In this document: in pieces, positions 8,511-21,247 of the stretch
Numbering within the stretch: position 1 is the stretch's first letter
How the letters are laid out: each line of letters begins with the position of its first letter
DNA from: Purpureocillium takamizusanense
Taxonomy: Eukaryota > Ascomycota > Sordariomycetes > Hypocreales > Ophiocordycipitaceae
NCBI RefSeq assembly: GCF_022605165.1
Contig: NC_063077.1
Span: 682,001 to 746,000 of the forward strand
Direction: 5' to 3'
DNA: 64,000 nt
Translations under genes and position numbers: made by a program
Notes under the pieces: generated by a model
The model's database searches: none
What the model was told of the DNA's origin: nothing
What the model saw: only the letters and a program-made list of their open reading frames with translations

Positions 8511-11500
8511 TGTGTGCGTGTCAGTCGTCCTGTCTTTCTTGGCTGATATTGATTGTAGTCCACTTTGAGAAAGGAGATGCTGTGACTGAAGTCATGTGCG
8601 TCCTGCTACAATAACATTGCAAACGTGAGGTTCCAGGAAGACCACTTTATAGTGCCAAGCCGGAGTATGAGTTGGTAAGTACCCCTCACTGACGAGCGGC
8701 TTGACACAGCCTAAAGATCTGAGAAACTGCTTGCCAATACGTCAAAGATCCGGGCGACTGGAACTATCTATCCCCGGAAGCTGAAAGAATGCATTGTAAC
8801 GGTGCCAGACCTAAGCAATGCTACGCAGTGTGTAGTATCCAGGGTCTGGAGAGTCATGTCGTACCAGCCGCCACCGTACATTGTCCATCCCATGTATGGT
8901 TGCCCGTTATGAGGCCACAGGAGAGGCAGCGAGTACAGCTGTTATTCAATATTTGCTCATCTTCCCGAGCTGAGGCAGAACTGCAAGACGTGTCCGCACG
9001 TGCAGCTTCAGTCTTGATATGGCACACAATGGCGGAATCTCGCGATGTAATTGCATTTCTGAGAACTTGTAAAGTCTATGCTATCTTCTTGTGGCGTCAT
9101 TTCACGCGTGGGCAGTTGCAGACACTCTACACAGTCTTGAGGCTTGCAAGCTCGCGGCTCTAGCTTGTGCCGGGCTCAAGCTTCTGTCCAACGGCCGTTC
9201 AGGTTAGCATATGCATCTAGCTCCGTGGTCCAGAACTGATTGGTAATCGGATTGATTGGATGCTATATACGAAGCATACCAGCAGCCCCTTATGTATAGC
9301 CCCCATGTTATAAGCTCAGCCGCACCAGGTTGTTCATGGAAGCAACCTCGTGGGACTTTTGTGGATGGCCATCAGCGGGGTATGGAAAGTGTTAGAGACG
9401 TGCATACAAGATCAGGTGTGCTCATCATGGCTTGGTGATCTTAGCTTCTGTTGGACAAGAATGTCTCCGGCTTAGCCGCCGAGTTTATCAATTGTAGCTC
9501 ATGATTTCTCAAAGGACTGCCAACCTGGGCTGCTAGTATCTGTTGAAAAGATTCATACTGGGCCTCTAGGTGTATTCAACAACTTGACTAGCCACAATGC
9601 TTCCCAGTACCCACGTTTAACGCACGCTTGGAATGGAGCAGCTCTCAAAAGAGGATGCACAACTATCGCGGACATTTTGCAGAGTTGTGACTGCCAGAGA
9701 CTGTCAGAGACTGACATGTAGATGCATGGTTTGTGGCGTCAGGTTTGATGAGCGGTTTTGGAAGGTTGCAGAGCTGAGGAGTTCCATGGACAACCAGAAT
9801 GCCGCCAGAGGTCAAGGGCGCTGTGGAAGGACGGTGGTAGCACTAATAATAAATTACCAGATGTCTAGACTCCGGAACATCGCGGCACAAAGGCCTGGGC
9901 TCGGATAGTCGCCCTCGTCTTTTTCTTTTTTCAACCATACGAATTCAGTACCGGAGAATTTTTGGTATTGGGACTAGATGTTTTGGTCCCTGTTGCGACC
10001 CTTCTTGCATGATGGTGCAGGGAAGCGAATGCGGAGCAGATGGTCGAGACCACGAGCAATCCGGCCCAATACGGCTGGTGGTACGGAAAGAACAAAGCCA
10101 GGTTTCAGCCTTGAAGCCACGATGTAAGCTGTTCCCGTCTTGAGCCTTAACAATGGGCCCTTTAGACGTTGTTACGTGGGGTGGCTTCATGTCCAAAGCC
10201 TTAATGCTACCATCAATCGTCACGCCTACAGCATAGCGCATACGGGCAGCCCAGCCGGCCGAATCACATGGTTCATGGCAGCATTCGGTCCATCACAAGT
10301 CCTGTTTTCGTAGAAGCGCACTCTCCCACGTCTTTGTTACCCGCAGTTGTAAGACTACAAGATTCCGACTTCAGCAATAGGTATGTAAAAAGTTGGGTGC
10401 CAATGGCAGGCCAAGCTTGTCACAGGGTAGGCGGATCACTCCAGTCCCCCTTTGCGGTTTACAGGCGTCATTCGAGAGTGAACAAGAAAGGCAGGGCTGT
10501 CGTTGAGCTGCATCGAGCGGGACGCAAGATGCCTTCCTTATGTAGTAGATGCTGGCCATGCCCACGTGCAGTGGGAGTCGCCTCGTCTTGTATGCGGTTC
10601 AGGCGCCATCGGCGTTAATAAACGACCCGTCTCAAGGTCGCACACAAGAAAACTCTATTCAGCACCGCACTTCAGTTCCACGAAGCCAATCGTCACCAAT
10701 CTTAGTCCCCGACAACCGCCGCATGAGAAAGCAGCCCGAGAGAGCACCAGCCTAGCCAACAAAGCGGTAAGCTCACCACCATGTATGTCTCCCGCCAAAA
10801 GCTCAACTGTCGTCTGGTGTCACACTTCACAGATCTTATCGCGTGAGGGAGCAAAAGGCTTAACGGGTACCTGGGACTCAAAAGTAACCCAAGTGGTGGC
10901 ACTGAGGAGAGTCCACGTGTCGGGCCGAAGACGAAGATCCCGGTTAATATGAACAACATATGGCTCCCCGCGCCTATGAGCGCAGCAAATGACGCACCTA
11001 GCCGGGCGTGGCGCGAGGAATGTTTGGCGTCCGCCACCTCAACCGCTGGCCGCAGTGAGCGAAAGCTTATTTATGACCCCGGCCCTCCTCGATTGGCCTG
11101 TCCAGGTTGACGTAGGTAGTTCCCACGTCTCGCTAAGAGTGTAAACGGGCGTCCGTCGGTCAATTAATTGTCGCGGCCGTTCATCCCAGGGGCGCCACCG
11201 ACAAAGAGCTGAGGAGCTCACACCATCTACGGAAAGAGTGGACATGGATGCAAACGGTTAAATAGAATTGATCGCCGGAACGCCGGAAAGGCGATGCCGT
11301 CATGAGCAAAGTGGTGATCCCAAAGATGAGCGTTTGAGTGCAGAACCCTGTTATGCATTCAAATCCTTGGGGACGCAACCTCATACATGCATCCAGCGCC
11401 CAGCCTTCGATTTAGCCCGTGACTGGCCAGACGGGCAAACAAGCGAGATAGCTTTGAAGGCCCGCTCGCCAAATTGGTGGTTTGGACATATCCAAGCATG

Positions 11501-11624
11501 TTCGCGCCCATCGCGACCGTGCATGTATGATCAGGCCTCCTGTAACGCCCCCCCTTCATGCGCTGCGGGAGACTCTTGTGCGCCAGCAACTGACAAAGGC
11601 TGTCTTTTGCGGCGCAGTGACGCG
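8511..11624. other. Gene-poor stretch of 3.1 kb
   Basis: Only short overlapping frames without domains, signal peptides or consistent splice structure. I found no transposon or RNA gene by eye. The right edge is the promoter of the sugar transporter. It may hold unrecognised decayed sequence or noncoding transcripts. Confidence 0.4.
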
Positions 11625-13649
11625 ATGTCCTTGGTAACAAACGAAGACCAACAGCCCGAGGGCAACCGAAGCGATGTCCACCGGCGGCATAGTACTTCGG
11701 CCACCAAACATGAGGCAGGACCAGACCCTGATGGCGAATTCGAGTCGAAGAACTCCCCGGCTGCGACTTTACCGAACCGAGCAGACTGCGCCACGGATCG
11801 ATCAGACGAGATCAACTTGTTCACGCCCATATCCACTTCGGCTGTCGACACGCTGTGGCTTCCTGATCTGCCAGCATGTCCCGACGAAACGACACAACGC
11901 ATCAGGCGTGGCCTAGCGGCTGAGAAGCACATGACGTTTCTCAACTCTTGTAGGCGGTACCCAAAAGCGATTGGATGGTCGCTCTTGCTCTTCCTCACTG
12001 TGGTCCTGGAAGCCTACGGCAAAGTCATCATCACCGGCCTCCTCGCATTTCCGACTTTCAAGCGCAGATACGGACGTCGGACGCCCTCCCTGGACAAATC
12101 TCCGGATGAGGACTTCTACGAGATCTCATCTGAATGGCAGATCGCGTTGCAAAATGCGGCTGTATCTTGTGAGATCATAGGCTTGCTCGCTCACGGCTAC
12201 ATCACATATGCAATCGGATATCGAAAGGTGCTTATTGCCACCCTAACCTGGCTCTGTGTAGCGGTGTTTGCTGCGTTCTTCGCACAAAACATTGCTCTTC
12301 TAGTGGCGTCACAGGCATTGTGTGGTATGTGTTGAGCGTCGCCCACTGGCCTCCAGAAGCCAGGACACCATCAAATGTTTTTGGGACATTAACACGTGCT
12401 GCAGGACTCAGTTGGGGCGTCATCCAAACGCTGGCCGCTACCTACGCCGCCGAAGTTGTGCCATCTGGGCTACGTGGACATATCCTGAGCAATGTCAACA
12501 TGTGTTGGGTTGTTGGCCAGCTCATCGGAACGGGCGTACTCCGCGGTCTCGTGGACGATACCTCGGAGTGGTCCTACCGAATCCCCTTTGCTTTGCAATG
12601 GGCATTCGCCGTTCCGCTTCTAATTGGCGTCTTCTTCGCGCCTGACAGTCCTTGTGAGCACACCCTCTACCCCAAGACCGGCATGCTCTCAGCCGGGAAT
12701 ATTTTGCATATGGCTGAGTCTTGGCATTCTCAAAGGGTGGCTTGTTCGTCACGAGAGGAAGGAAGACGCCCGCCACTCTCTTCAGCGGCTTTCCAATCAC
12801 GAGAATCCCGCCATCAACGATACTCTCGCAGTGATGGAGCACACAAACGCCATTGAGAAGAAACTGAACTATGGCGGCGCGACCTACGCCGATTGTTTCC
12901 GCGGGGCAAACCGACGCCGGACGGAAATCTCATGCGTCGTGTGGATTTGCCAGGCCATCTCTGGCTCAATCTGGGCTGGCTATGCGCCGTACTTCTTTGA
13001 GCAGGCGGGTTTCAACCCATCCAACTCGTTCAACCTGTCAACAGGCATGTACGGCTTGGCAGTTGTCGGGGGCATGATTGCTTGGGGCCTGCTGCTCAAG
13101 CTTGGCCGCCGAACGCTCTACCTGTCCGGACTGTCGTCAGCAGTCGTTCTTCTCGTCATTGGTGGCACCATCTCGGCAGCCGGAAGCGGCGACCCGTCTA
13201 CCTCGTGGGCCCTGGGCGTCGTCATCATCCTGGCGACATTTACCTACGACTTGACGCTCGGTCCCGTCTGCTACATCCTGGTGGCAGAGGTCCCCTCGAC
13301 ACGCCTGCGGGTCAAGACGGTCGCGCTGGCCAGAGTCGCATACAATCTCGTCATGATTGTGAACCACGTCCTCGTCCTCAAGATGCTGGATCCGACGGGG
13401 TGGAACCTCGAGGGCAGGTCTTGTTTCGTGTACGCGGGAGCGGCACTCGTTTGTCTAGTGTGGTGCTACTTCCGACTGCCGGAGACCAAGGGCCTTTCGT
13501 ATCTAGAGCTGGATATCCTTTTCGAAAAGAGGGCTCCGACGGTGAAGTTCGGGCAGCTGCGGGACAGACTTGCCAATTCGGCCTATTTTTCCATGTCTGA
13601 TTCGGAGCGGCTTAGGAATACGTGGCATGGCTGGTTGGCATATTCATAA
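11625..13649 (+). CDS. MFS sugar transporter, alpha-glucoside/maltose permease type
   Basis: Predicted 620-residue transporter. Exons are 11625-12324, 12405-12653 and 12736-13649, with introns GTATGT...CAG (80 bp) and GTGAGC...AAG (82 bp). Splicing recreates the sugar-porter signature SPWWLVR across the second junction. Other family marks are GLSWGVIQTLAATYAAEVVP, the cytoplasmic LKLGRR turn, and PETKGLSYLELDILFEKR at the end, the form typical of fungal maltose/alpha-glucoside permeases. The hydrophilic N-terminus of about 100 residues is long for the family. An upstream in-frame extension to 11268 exists but has no ATG and looks noncoding. Substrate is inferred from family resemblance. Confidence 0.85.
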
Positions 13650-14274
13650 CGGATAGACATGGAGTTCGTATTCTTAGGAACGGAATAGCCAGGAACATTT
13701 AGCTGGAGCAAATATGGCTCGATGGGACTTGGTCTGGCCAGTGGTTTGCTCATGAAATTATGAGCTGCGAATATGCCTAAGGGATATATAGTAGAGGTAC
13801 TGACTGGTCATTGCCCAGGTCAATCGTGCAAGCTGGCCCGGTGATCCGACGAGGCGGGCAGCGCTCACGGCCCGGCTGCAGTTGGATTGACGATGAGCAG
13901 GATCGTCTTACTGATGAAGCCAATCATGGACACACGATGGCTGCATTCACGCCGACGTGAGGGCCGAGCCTCGGCTGAAGGGTGGCTTGCTCTTTACTTG
14001 GGACGCCATCTCACGGTCGATGTTGTGTTCACTCGTTGCTGGGTATGAAGGCTAGGCATTCACGGTGCTGCTACTAGAAGGCGGGGCTGCTTCAGCTGCC
14101 CCCCGTTTTCTACAAAAGGGCTTAGTTGACGATCAACCTCTCGGGTCATCCTGTCTTGAGTCCCGGCTTCCCTCGCCAATTTTTTTTGGTACAGAAACCG
14201 ACGAGTCGGGCATTGTTTCAACAGCCAAGTGAACGGGACTTGCAAATTCGAGTTTCCTGCCCAGACATCTGCTG
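13650..14274. other. Intergenic
   Basis: Downstream of the sugar transporter and upstream of the isochorismatase-like gene. No gene or repeat seen. Confidence 0.4.
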
Positions 14275-14969
14275 ATGACTGCAATCATGCCTCGCACCGC
14301 CCTCTTCGTCATCGACATACAAAAGGAGCTCGCCGATGACCCGCAGACAGAAATCCCACACGCCGCGCGCATTCGCGACGCCGGCGACAGGATCCTCGAC
14401 GCGGCGCGGAATCTTGCCTCGTCGGTTCCCCAGGGCAAGCAGCCGGCGTTGATTGTTTTTGTGCAGCATGAAGAGCGCCCCGAGCAGGGCACACTGGCCA
14501 ACGGCAGCGAGCCGTGGAAGCTCGTCTTCAACCCCCGCGAAGGCGCCAAAGACGAGATTCTAGTGGCTAAGATAACCCGTACGTGGTAGCTCTCGATGCG
14601 CTTAGACAGGACGGACTACATCCATGAACGAGAGCGAAGATAGGATCGGAGCTGACATCAAATGAACCAGGGGACACATTTGAGTCCAACCCGCATCTGG
14701 CGGAGAAGCTCAAGGAACAGGGGATCGACGGTATTGTTGCATTTGGCATCCAGAGCGAGTGCTGCGTACAGGAGACATGCAAAGGCGCCCTGGCGGCCGG
14801 ATTTGGAGTGACGATTCTCCGGGGGGCGCATTCGACATACGACACCAAGGGGAAGTCGGCGGTGGACATTGAGAGGAGCGTCGAGGAGATGCTGCAGACC
14901 CGCGGTGCCAAGGTTGTGCCTTGGGAGGACGCCGTGGCACGTTGGCAGGGCGCCGGTGTAGTGTTCTAG
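14275..14969 (+). CDS. Isochorismatase-like cysteine hydrolase
   Basis: Predicted 200-residue enzyme from exons 14275-14578 and 14671-14969, with intron 14579-14670 (GTACGT...CAG). The catalytic triad of the family is visible: Asp in LFVIDIQ near residue 13, Lys in VAKITRDTFE, which spans the splice junction, and Cys in FGIQSECCVQETCKGAL. The length is normal for a one-domain cysteine hydrolase (isochorismatase, nicotinamidase or N-carbamoyl hydrolase type). Substrate cannot be told from the sequence. A second Met four codons downstream (14287) could also be the start. It ends about 100 bp from the convergent channel gene. No signal peptide; probably cytosolic. Confidence 0.88.
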
Positions 14970-15067
14970 TCAGTCATAACTCGCGATGGGGTCTTTCCAC
15001 GCTCCCTTCAGGCGACTGCATACGCCAAATGGCGGCTTTATTCTGGTAGATAGTTATCTGGGCTGGT

Positions 15068-17279
15068 TTACAGTTGCAGCTGCGCTCGGAATGGCGATCT
15101 GCTGTCATCACCAGATCGCCGTCTGCGTCTAGACATGCGTGACCTCCGTAGTCTCGAGCGGGGAACGTCGCCCGACAACCTCGACATCACATCATCCTCC
15201 AAGACCGGAACCTCGCTCATCGGGTCTATCATGTCAATGAAGTCTGACACTTCCTCTGGGAGCGGGGTTTCGAAGACCGCCTGTATATCCCCATGCGGTG
15301 AGAAGCCGGTGAAGCGCCAGCTTCTGCTCGGGCGCTTCGGGCGGGCCCAGAGACTGCGCCGCTCGAAGAGGCTGATGAGGAGGAGGATCGGGGCATTGAA
15401 GAGGCGAATGAGCGCGACGTTGATGGTGTGGAAGCGTCGGGCAGATACCACCCACTTGACGGGGAGGAGGATCGCCAGCGCGATAATGTTGAATGGCGGG
15501 GGGTAAGCAAATATGGCATCGCTCTTGACGCCTTCAAAGGTGAGAACCGTGCGTCGGAAACGAATCTCGGCGGCCTCGTCCGCAATGATGCGCGAGAAGG
15601 TGTTGGTGAGCAGCGCGACCATGATGGTGAGGAATAGCGTATTGCCCAAGAAGGCAAAGGCAATGATGAGCATCGGCCCGAAGACGACATGGAAGCGAGT
15701 CGACTCTTCAATGCCCGTGCCGTCGAGGCCAAACCAGATCCAAAGGAGCCATTTCGACACGGTCGACCAGCTCGGTGCGCCGCCGTCCCCGACGTCAAGG
15801 CTCTGGTCAGACGTGATGAGCCACTGCAGCGCAAGCAGGAAGCCGAGAAAACACCATATTGCGAGGAAGGTAACTAGGGTGAAGTCCTTCATCATGGCAT
15901 GCAACGATATGAAGACGATGTTGTGGGGAAGGAGGGTAAATGCGATGCGCGTCAGCAGGATGGGCGCTGCGATGCAGAGGATATGCAGCCCAAAGCCATC
16001 GTGCAGCTGCCCGACGGCAATGTCGTACACGCGCACGAGCAAGTACGCCGCGTACACGACGACAAAGGTCGTGTCGAGAAATGCCCACAGGCTCTGGGCG
16101 TGGACCTCCCATCCATGCTCGATGATGGCGGCAAACTCATGCAGAGCCCAGCCAGCAGTGTAGGCGCAAAACAGCAGCTCCCAGACGTTGTAGTCGAGTC
16201 TACGATTCACCATGGTCAGGACGTACAGCGCCAGCAGCACCAAGAACTCGACCATCTCGACAATCGCCCTGATGCGCGGCACGATGAGCCGGTGGTGGTT
16301 CAGCAGCCGCGCTCCGTGCGGGTCGTAGAGGGCGATGGGACGGTGCTTGTAGTGGTCTGGCAGCATGTCGACGAAGCTGAGCGGCGTGTAGACGATCTGC
16401 CCGCTGTGCACGGCGTCGACGACGCGCTGGCAGGCCGACGACGCGACAAAGGTCTTGCTCTCCGACACGATGGCGAGTTCCAGGGCCGTCAGCTCGTGCT
16501 CGTGTCCGCCACGGTCTTGTACCGGCCAGTGCAGCTGGCGGCCCTCGCGCTCGATGTGCGCGGGGGCGCCCTGAAAAGGGTCATGGCCCTGGACCAGAAT
16601 GCGTGCGAGGAGCAGCAAGCCCGCCTGGCCGGGGTGGTCTTCGTGGAAGCGGCGGAGGACGCGCGTGGCCACAAGCTCGCATAAAGTCGCGCGAGCGCCG
16701 TTGACGGACTGGTAGACGAGCTGCGACTGCTCGCGCAGGAAGTGAACGCGGTTCACGAGGAGACAGTAGACTAGTCAGATGGGTTGGTGAGCGAGCGACA
16801 TAAACCTCCCCTTGATAATTGACTTGACTTGGGAGGCAAAGAGACTGACCGACAGTGGTATCTTGGGGATCGTAAAGGCGATCGACGAGTGGACGAACGA
16901 TGAGCGCATTGAGGCTGGGCTCCCGAAAGTGCTCCAGCGTGTACGGATCGTCTGGCGGCCGTCAGCGGAGGCGATCGCATCATCTTGCCGCAGCAGCAGC
17001 ACTGCACTGGGACGCTACCGATGCTGGCGAGAACTAAACGCCGGACCCTGTGATGGTGTTTGTTCAGCGCCACCAACGCTCGCAAAAGGCGCGGGCCAAA
17101 ACGCAGTCGTGAAATGTTTACCGATGGATGCTGGTATATACCGGCAACGGCGTCACGGGAGCTTCGCTGGTGGACGCGTTGGAGCGCCCGTCGGCCTCCT
17201 CATCGTGATATTCGAGGGGTGGCGAGTTGATGAAGCTGCTGGTAAAATCGCTGGGGATTCCGTTTGGGGGAAACTCCAT
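15068..17279 (-). CDS. TRP/polycystin-type cation channel, Yvc1-like, with a 29-nt microexon
   Basis: Predicted 663-residue channel. Exons (minus strand order) are 17279-17122, 17047-17019, 16951-16850 and 16770-15068. The total is 1992 nt, all in phase. Introns are 17048-17121, 16952-17018 and 16771-16849. Exon 2 is only 29 nt, yet it is needed to link VYTSIHR to VRRLVLASI and then DDPYTLEHFREPS, a continuous family block. The last exon carries the conserved soluble region, about six to eight membrane segments (LVLLALYVLTMV, MLIIAFAFLGNTLFLTIMVA), a pore-like WLLWIWFGLDGTG, and a basic Arg-rich tail (RRSRMSRRRRRSG). Yeast Yvc1 is a vacuolar Ca2+-release channel. The location here is inferred. 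Confidence 0.85.
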
Positions 17280-18127
17280 TCTCTGCGAAATCCCGAGCAG
17301 CGACTAACGTAGTGATCAACGACAAAGGGTAAGTGCACGAGATGAAAAAGACAAAAGTAACATAAAAATTAAAAATAGGAGGCGTCGCAGTTGCAACCAA
17401 CAAGCTACGAGACAGCCGGCAACCGGGCGCGACCCTGTTCGTGCAAGTTGAAGAAAGTCTGGCCGTCGTCCGCGCGCAACCCGGACTCACAAAGGCCTCC
17501 AAGGGAGGAAGAAATACCGCACGAGTCGGGACGGCTCCCGCGGGCGCAACAGCGCCGCTGCACGACATACTAGTCCATCGGCATGACAATGCGGCGCAGA
17601 GAACAAAGTACCGCAGCAAAAAAATGGTTTGATGTCGATCCCCAAGAGTTGCACCGCGTCCTGCCCAACAACCACTCTCTCCCTTCCCATCCCCCCCCCC
17701 CACATGGATGGCGGTGGCCGTGATCAGGTAGGGTATGCGGGTAGGCGTGACCTTTTTCCCCATTCAGGGCACCGCGCGCGCCAATGTCGCGGTGACGATG
17801 CGAATAGAGCCTCGCCTAACAGCTTACACGGCTGCTCCATGTCCGGATGCAGCCCGCCCACACCCCAACTACATAAATCCCTCACGATTACACAGAGCAG
17901 CAATAAGTTAAGTTAGTACCCAGCTGCTGGCTACCTATACTACGACTAACTACAGGAGCTGCGGCAGAGAGGGCGGGCAGGCAGCCTCTCCCGCTGCATG
18001 TCTCACATTCCCAGAGACTGTCTCTGTAACTACCATAAAACCGTCTCGCCAGGCGACGCCGCGCTCACGATAAACCTCTTGTCAATCACTTCCTCCTCTC
18101 GCGCAACCCGTTTCTCGAGGCCGGGGC
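17280..18127. other. Divergent promoter region between channel and RING genes
   Basis: Shared upstream region of two divergent genes. It contains an 11-base C tract at 17691-17701 and TA-rich patches near 17930. No coding sequence recognised. Confidence 0.45.
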
Positions 18128-18850
18128 ATGGCCGAGACGCCGGCCCCACATGCGCCGGCCTCTGGCGACAGCGCCGGGCGGCCCGACTCGGCGCCTGCAC
18201 CGCCGTCGGCCAATCACAACAACAACGTGGCTACCATTGCGGCGGCAGTATGCGTGACGCTGACGCTCCTCATCGTCGTCGGGCTGTACGTGTTGCGGAA
18301 GCGCGTCTTCCGGCTGTTGGAGGCCCAGAGAGGAGGCGGCTCCTCGCCACGCAAGGGCAGTCAGGCCCGGCTGTCGCTGGAGGACCTCGAGACGATGCCC
18401 GTGATGCGATACAAGGTGCCTCCACAGCAAGCCGATGTCGAGGCCGGAACGCTTGGCGATGACGAGTCAGGCCCCTGCTCCATTTGCACCGAAAGCTTCT
18501 TGGTCGGCGCCCGCCTGCGGAAGCTGCCGTGTGGCCACCGATTTCACACCGATTGCGTCGATCCATGGTTACTCGACCGCTCTGCTACATGCCCCATATG
18601 GTACGGATGATGTGTCTCGGCAATATGAGCCTTGTTATTGTGTCTACATGTACTAACGGTGGCATCCCTTGCAAGCCGAACCAATATTCTCTCAAATCAC
18701 CAGCAAGGAGAACCCTCGTATAAGGTGCCGTCGCGGCCTCCGCAGGTGTTAACATCAAGAAGCTGGCTCCGATGCTCCTCAACACGACGCAATGACACAC
18801 AAGTTAAGTGCACCCGTACAGCAAGCCCGAGCAGATCGCATAGAGTCTGA
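18128..18850 (+). CDS. Single-pass membrane RING-H2 E3 ubiquitin ligase
   Basis: Exon 1 (18128-18600) encodes a short Pro/Ala-rich N-terminus, one membrane helix (VATIAAAVCVTLTLLIVVGL, about 35-54), a basic juxtamembrane segment and a RING-H2 finger: CSIC, then CGHRFHTDC, then CPI. The last zinc cysteine is absent from exon 1. Intron 18601-18675 (GTACGG...AAG, with a TACTAAC branch site) supplies it and gives CPICRTNI. The layout matches TM-RING ligases of the ATL/RNF13 type that act at endomembranes. The C-terminal end is uncertain. The frame stops at 18850, but another intron starting near 18802 would skip that stop and extend the protein to 19105. Confidence 0.75.
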
Positions 18851-19796
18851 CAGTCGCTGCAGACAGTTCAGCGTCGAGGGCAGATGATCGAGCTGCAAAG
18901 CGTGCCCAGCGTCCACTCGCATGGGCCAGGAACATCTTGGCAATCCACTATCGGTACACCAACAGATCGTGCACAAGAGACGTTGCCAGTAATCTTGGAG
19001 GAGCCAGAGCTCCAGAATACAAGAACAAGTGCAGCAAGTGGATCAACTTGGGGCCAAGATGCATCAGACGGGACCCCAGAGCCCGGGCAAGATAAACGGC
19101 GTTGATGTATACGAAAGCACTGTGTATGTTCTCGATGTGAGACCAACCTGCGAAAGAGTTTCCCCTATTTTGTTGACAGAGTACTACATGTGGGAGTGCG
19201 TCCGCAACGATACCATCAACCCCGTTCATGTTTTCCGCAGGATTAAAATCGATAACGAGCAGGGAAGCCGGCTCGTTGTCGACTGCAGAAGATTATAGAT
19301 CGGACGCAGTATATCCCTTCCTCGATAGAATTCCTTTATCTCATCAACATCGGCCCTACCTGCATGACATGCACGTCAAGGAAGGCTATGAGCGGACCTA
19401 ATCCAAGCATCACTGAACTGCATGGCTGCCAAGAGATATCATTTGAGTTTATCCACCAACCGACCAGCCGGTCGATCGTCTCTAGGCAATGACGCGTTTT
19501 TCTCAGTTCATACGGCTTGTATTATATTGCAGACTTCCTAAGAGGACGGCCCCGCCCCGAGGTCCACCCATTGCCGCTCGGTATGTAGATGTCACCGCCA
19601 GCGGAAAGATGACCGCGCACCTGTAGATGCGCGAGGCATCAAACAACAGGTGTCCTGACGACAGTATTAACGGCATTGGACTATTTAGAGATCAACGCAT
19701 CCTCGTCAAAGTCCAACATTCTTTCTTCGCCATCGTCCATCATTCACAGAGTCACTACAAGCGCAACTCACGCACACCAAACACTCCTCATCCGCC
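18851..19796. other. Downstream region, possibly containing the RING gene's last exon
   Basis: The frame 18884-19105 has acidic, Ser/Thr/Pro-rich coding-like content in the same phase as the RING exon 2 and may be its C-terminal exon. From 19106 to 19796 I see no gene. The right part is the promoter of the AA1-like gene, with a pyrimidine/CA-rich leader just before its ATG. Confidence 0.4.
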
Positions 19797-20336
19797 ATGT
19801 ATGCCCAAGCCATCTACCTCGCCACCCTGGCTGGTCTCACCGCCAAGAACCGTGTAACCATCAACGGCTTCTTCGTGGGCAAGGACAGCGCTCAATCGGG
19901 CGCCGCGATCAACTTTGTCAACTTCAACCTCACTGGCCACGATGGCAGCGTCGTTGAGTGCACCACCCAGAGCCTCAACCTCCCGTTCCCCAAGGAGATC
20001 GACTGCAAGGACTCCAAGCACCGCTTCAGCCTGCAGGCCAGCGAGGATGGTACCGACTTCAGCTTGAAGATTTACCGTGAACTGAACCTGCCGTAAGTCG
20101 ACCCCCTGTCCGAGCAAAAGAGGCATGAAAGGCTGACTGTAGGCATATGAAGTACCAATATCACATACTGGGGCGAGGGCAACGTGCCTACGACTTGCCA
20201 GGCCGCAAAGGCCGGCTCCACGGAGCATGTCTGCACCCAGAAAGCGCCTGTGGATATTGTCGTCTGGAATAAGAAGACTCCGCCTGCCCCCGTTGATGCT
20301 AACTGGGGCCCGGCTGTAGGCGTTCCTAGGCGTTGA
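19797..20336 (+). CDS. Small secreted protein, AA1-like (Alt a 1-type) fold
   Basis: Predicted 159-residue protein from exons 19797-20092 and 20153-20336, joined over a 60-bp intron (GTAAGT...AAG). A short N-terminal leader precedes RVTINGFFVGKDS. Alternating strands and paired cysteines follow (VECTTQSLNL, IDCKDSKHRF, VPTTCQ, EHVCTQKAP), with ITYWGEGNVP near the end. This pattern resembles the fungal AA1-like family of cysteine-linked beta-barrel secreted proteins. The leader is weakly hydrophobic, so secretion is less certain than for the DUF4360 protein. Role unknown; relatives include allergens and candidate host-interaction proteins. Confidence 0.7.
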
Positions 20337-21247
20337 TGGAAGTCACACCCATCCTCTTTTAGCTATTTAAAAAAGCCATTTTCGGTCTAACCGACTATGT
20401 GAAGTTCAAACGTGCCACCTTATCATATCGTGCTCCTTTGCAAATTGTGACTCACGTTGAGTTGAAGGCACAACATGAATGCATTCAAATTCACGCTGCT
20501 GCATAATTCAATAAAACCTATTCTGAACGTAGCTAGCTATAGTACCTAGATTATTGTGCTGCGGCGGGCTTTCTCAGCAGAAACCACATGCAGGTCGCCG
20601 ACCTTTGAGCTCTTGACAGCATGCCTCTTTGCACTACAAGGGCTCAGAGAGATGGGTAGACGTTGGTATACGCCGTGCAACAATCAGTATTGCACCACGC
20701 TACAAAGTACCTTGTACACATAGGGCAGAATGGATACGCATCAAGAACCTAAATTGTTAAAGAGACATGTGCAAGACAGTCTTTGGGGTCGCGGCTCCGG
20801 TCTCTTGGCGGATCATGTCCGTTTGCATGTAAGAGGGAGCACTCTATGGTTCGTCATCGGTCGGCCTTTTGGAGCACGGCGCCACCGGAATTGCAAAGTC
20901 TCCGGATTTGCGCATAGCCCATATGGGCAGGAATGTCCGCCGTAAAAAGTACTAAAACCAGAGGTTGTTGGTTACACAACATTCGGTTCGGCTGTGCCGT
21001 TGCGAATCGCCTGCGGAAAGAGGATGTCGGGTCGGACATTAATCAGTCATCAATCCCGCCTTTCTTCCAAGCGCCCAGCACGGAGAGTACGCCACCTTGA
21101 ACATTGCCGATGCACCAGATATAGGGGCCGGCTGTTACGCTATAAATCACATCAATAGACACCTCGTCCAGGCGAAGAAGTAGAGAGGAAAATGAAAAAA
21201 TTCATATTCGCATTCGGTTTCGCAACTCTAATCAGAAAGTCTTGACA
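20337..21247. other. Intergenic
   Basis: No gene supported. Short frames only, with AT-richer patches near 20500-20540. Confidence 0.4.

Noticed and set aside
10702..11037. 111-codon minus-strand frame with hydrophobic stretches
   Set aside because: Hydrophobic runs alone; no helix pattern or conserved motif.
11268..11624. 119-codon N-terminal extension of the sugar transporter
   Set aside because: Begins without ATG, has noncoding-like composition and is absent from the family.
15899..16684. 261-codon plus-strand frame opposite the channel gene
   Set aside because: Antisense shadow of conserved membrane-channel exons, with no domain.
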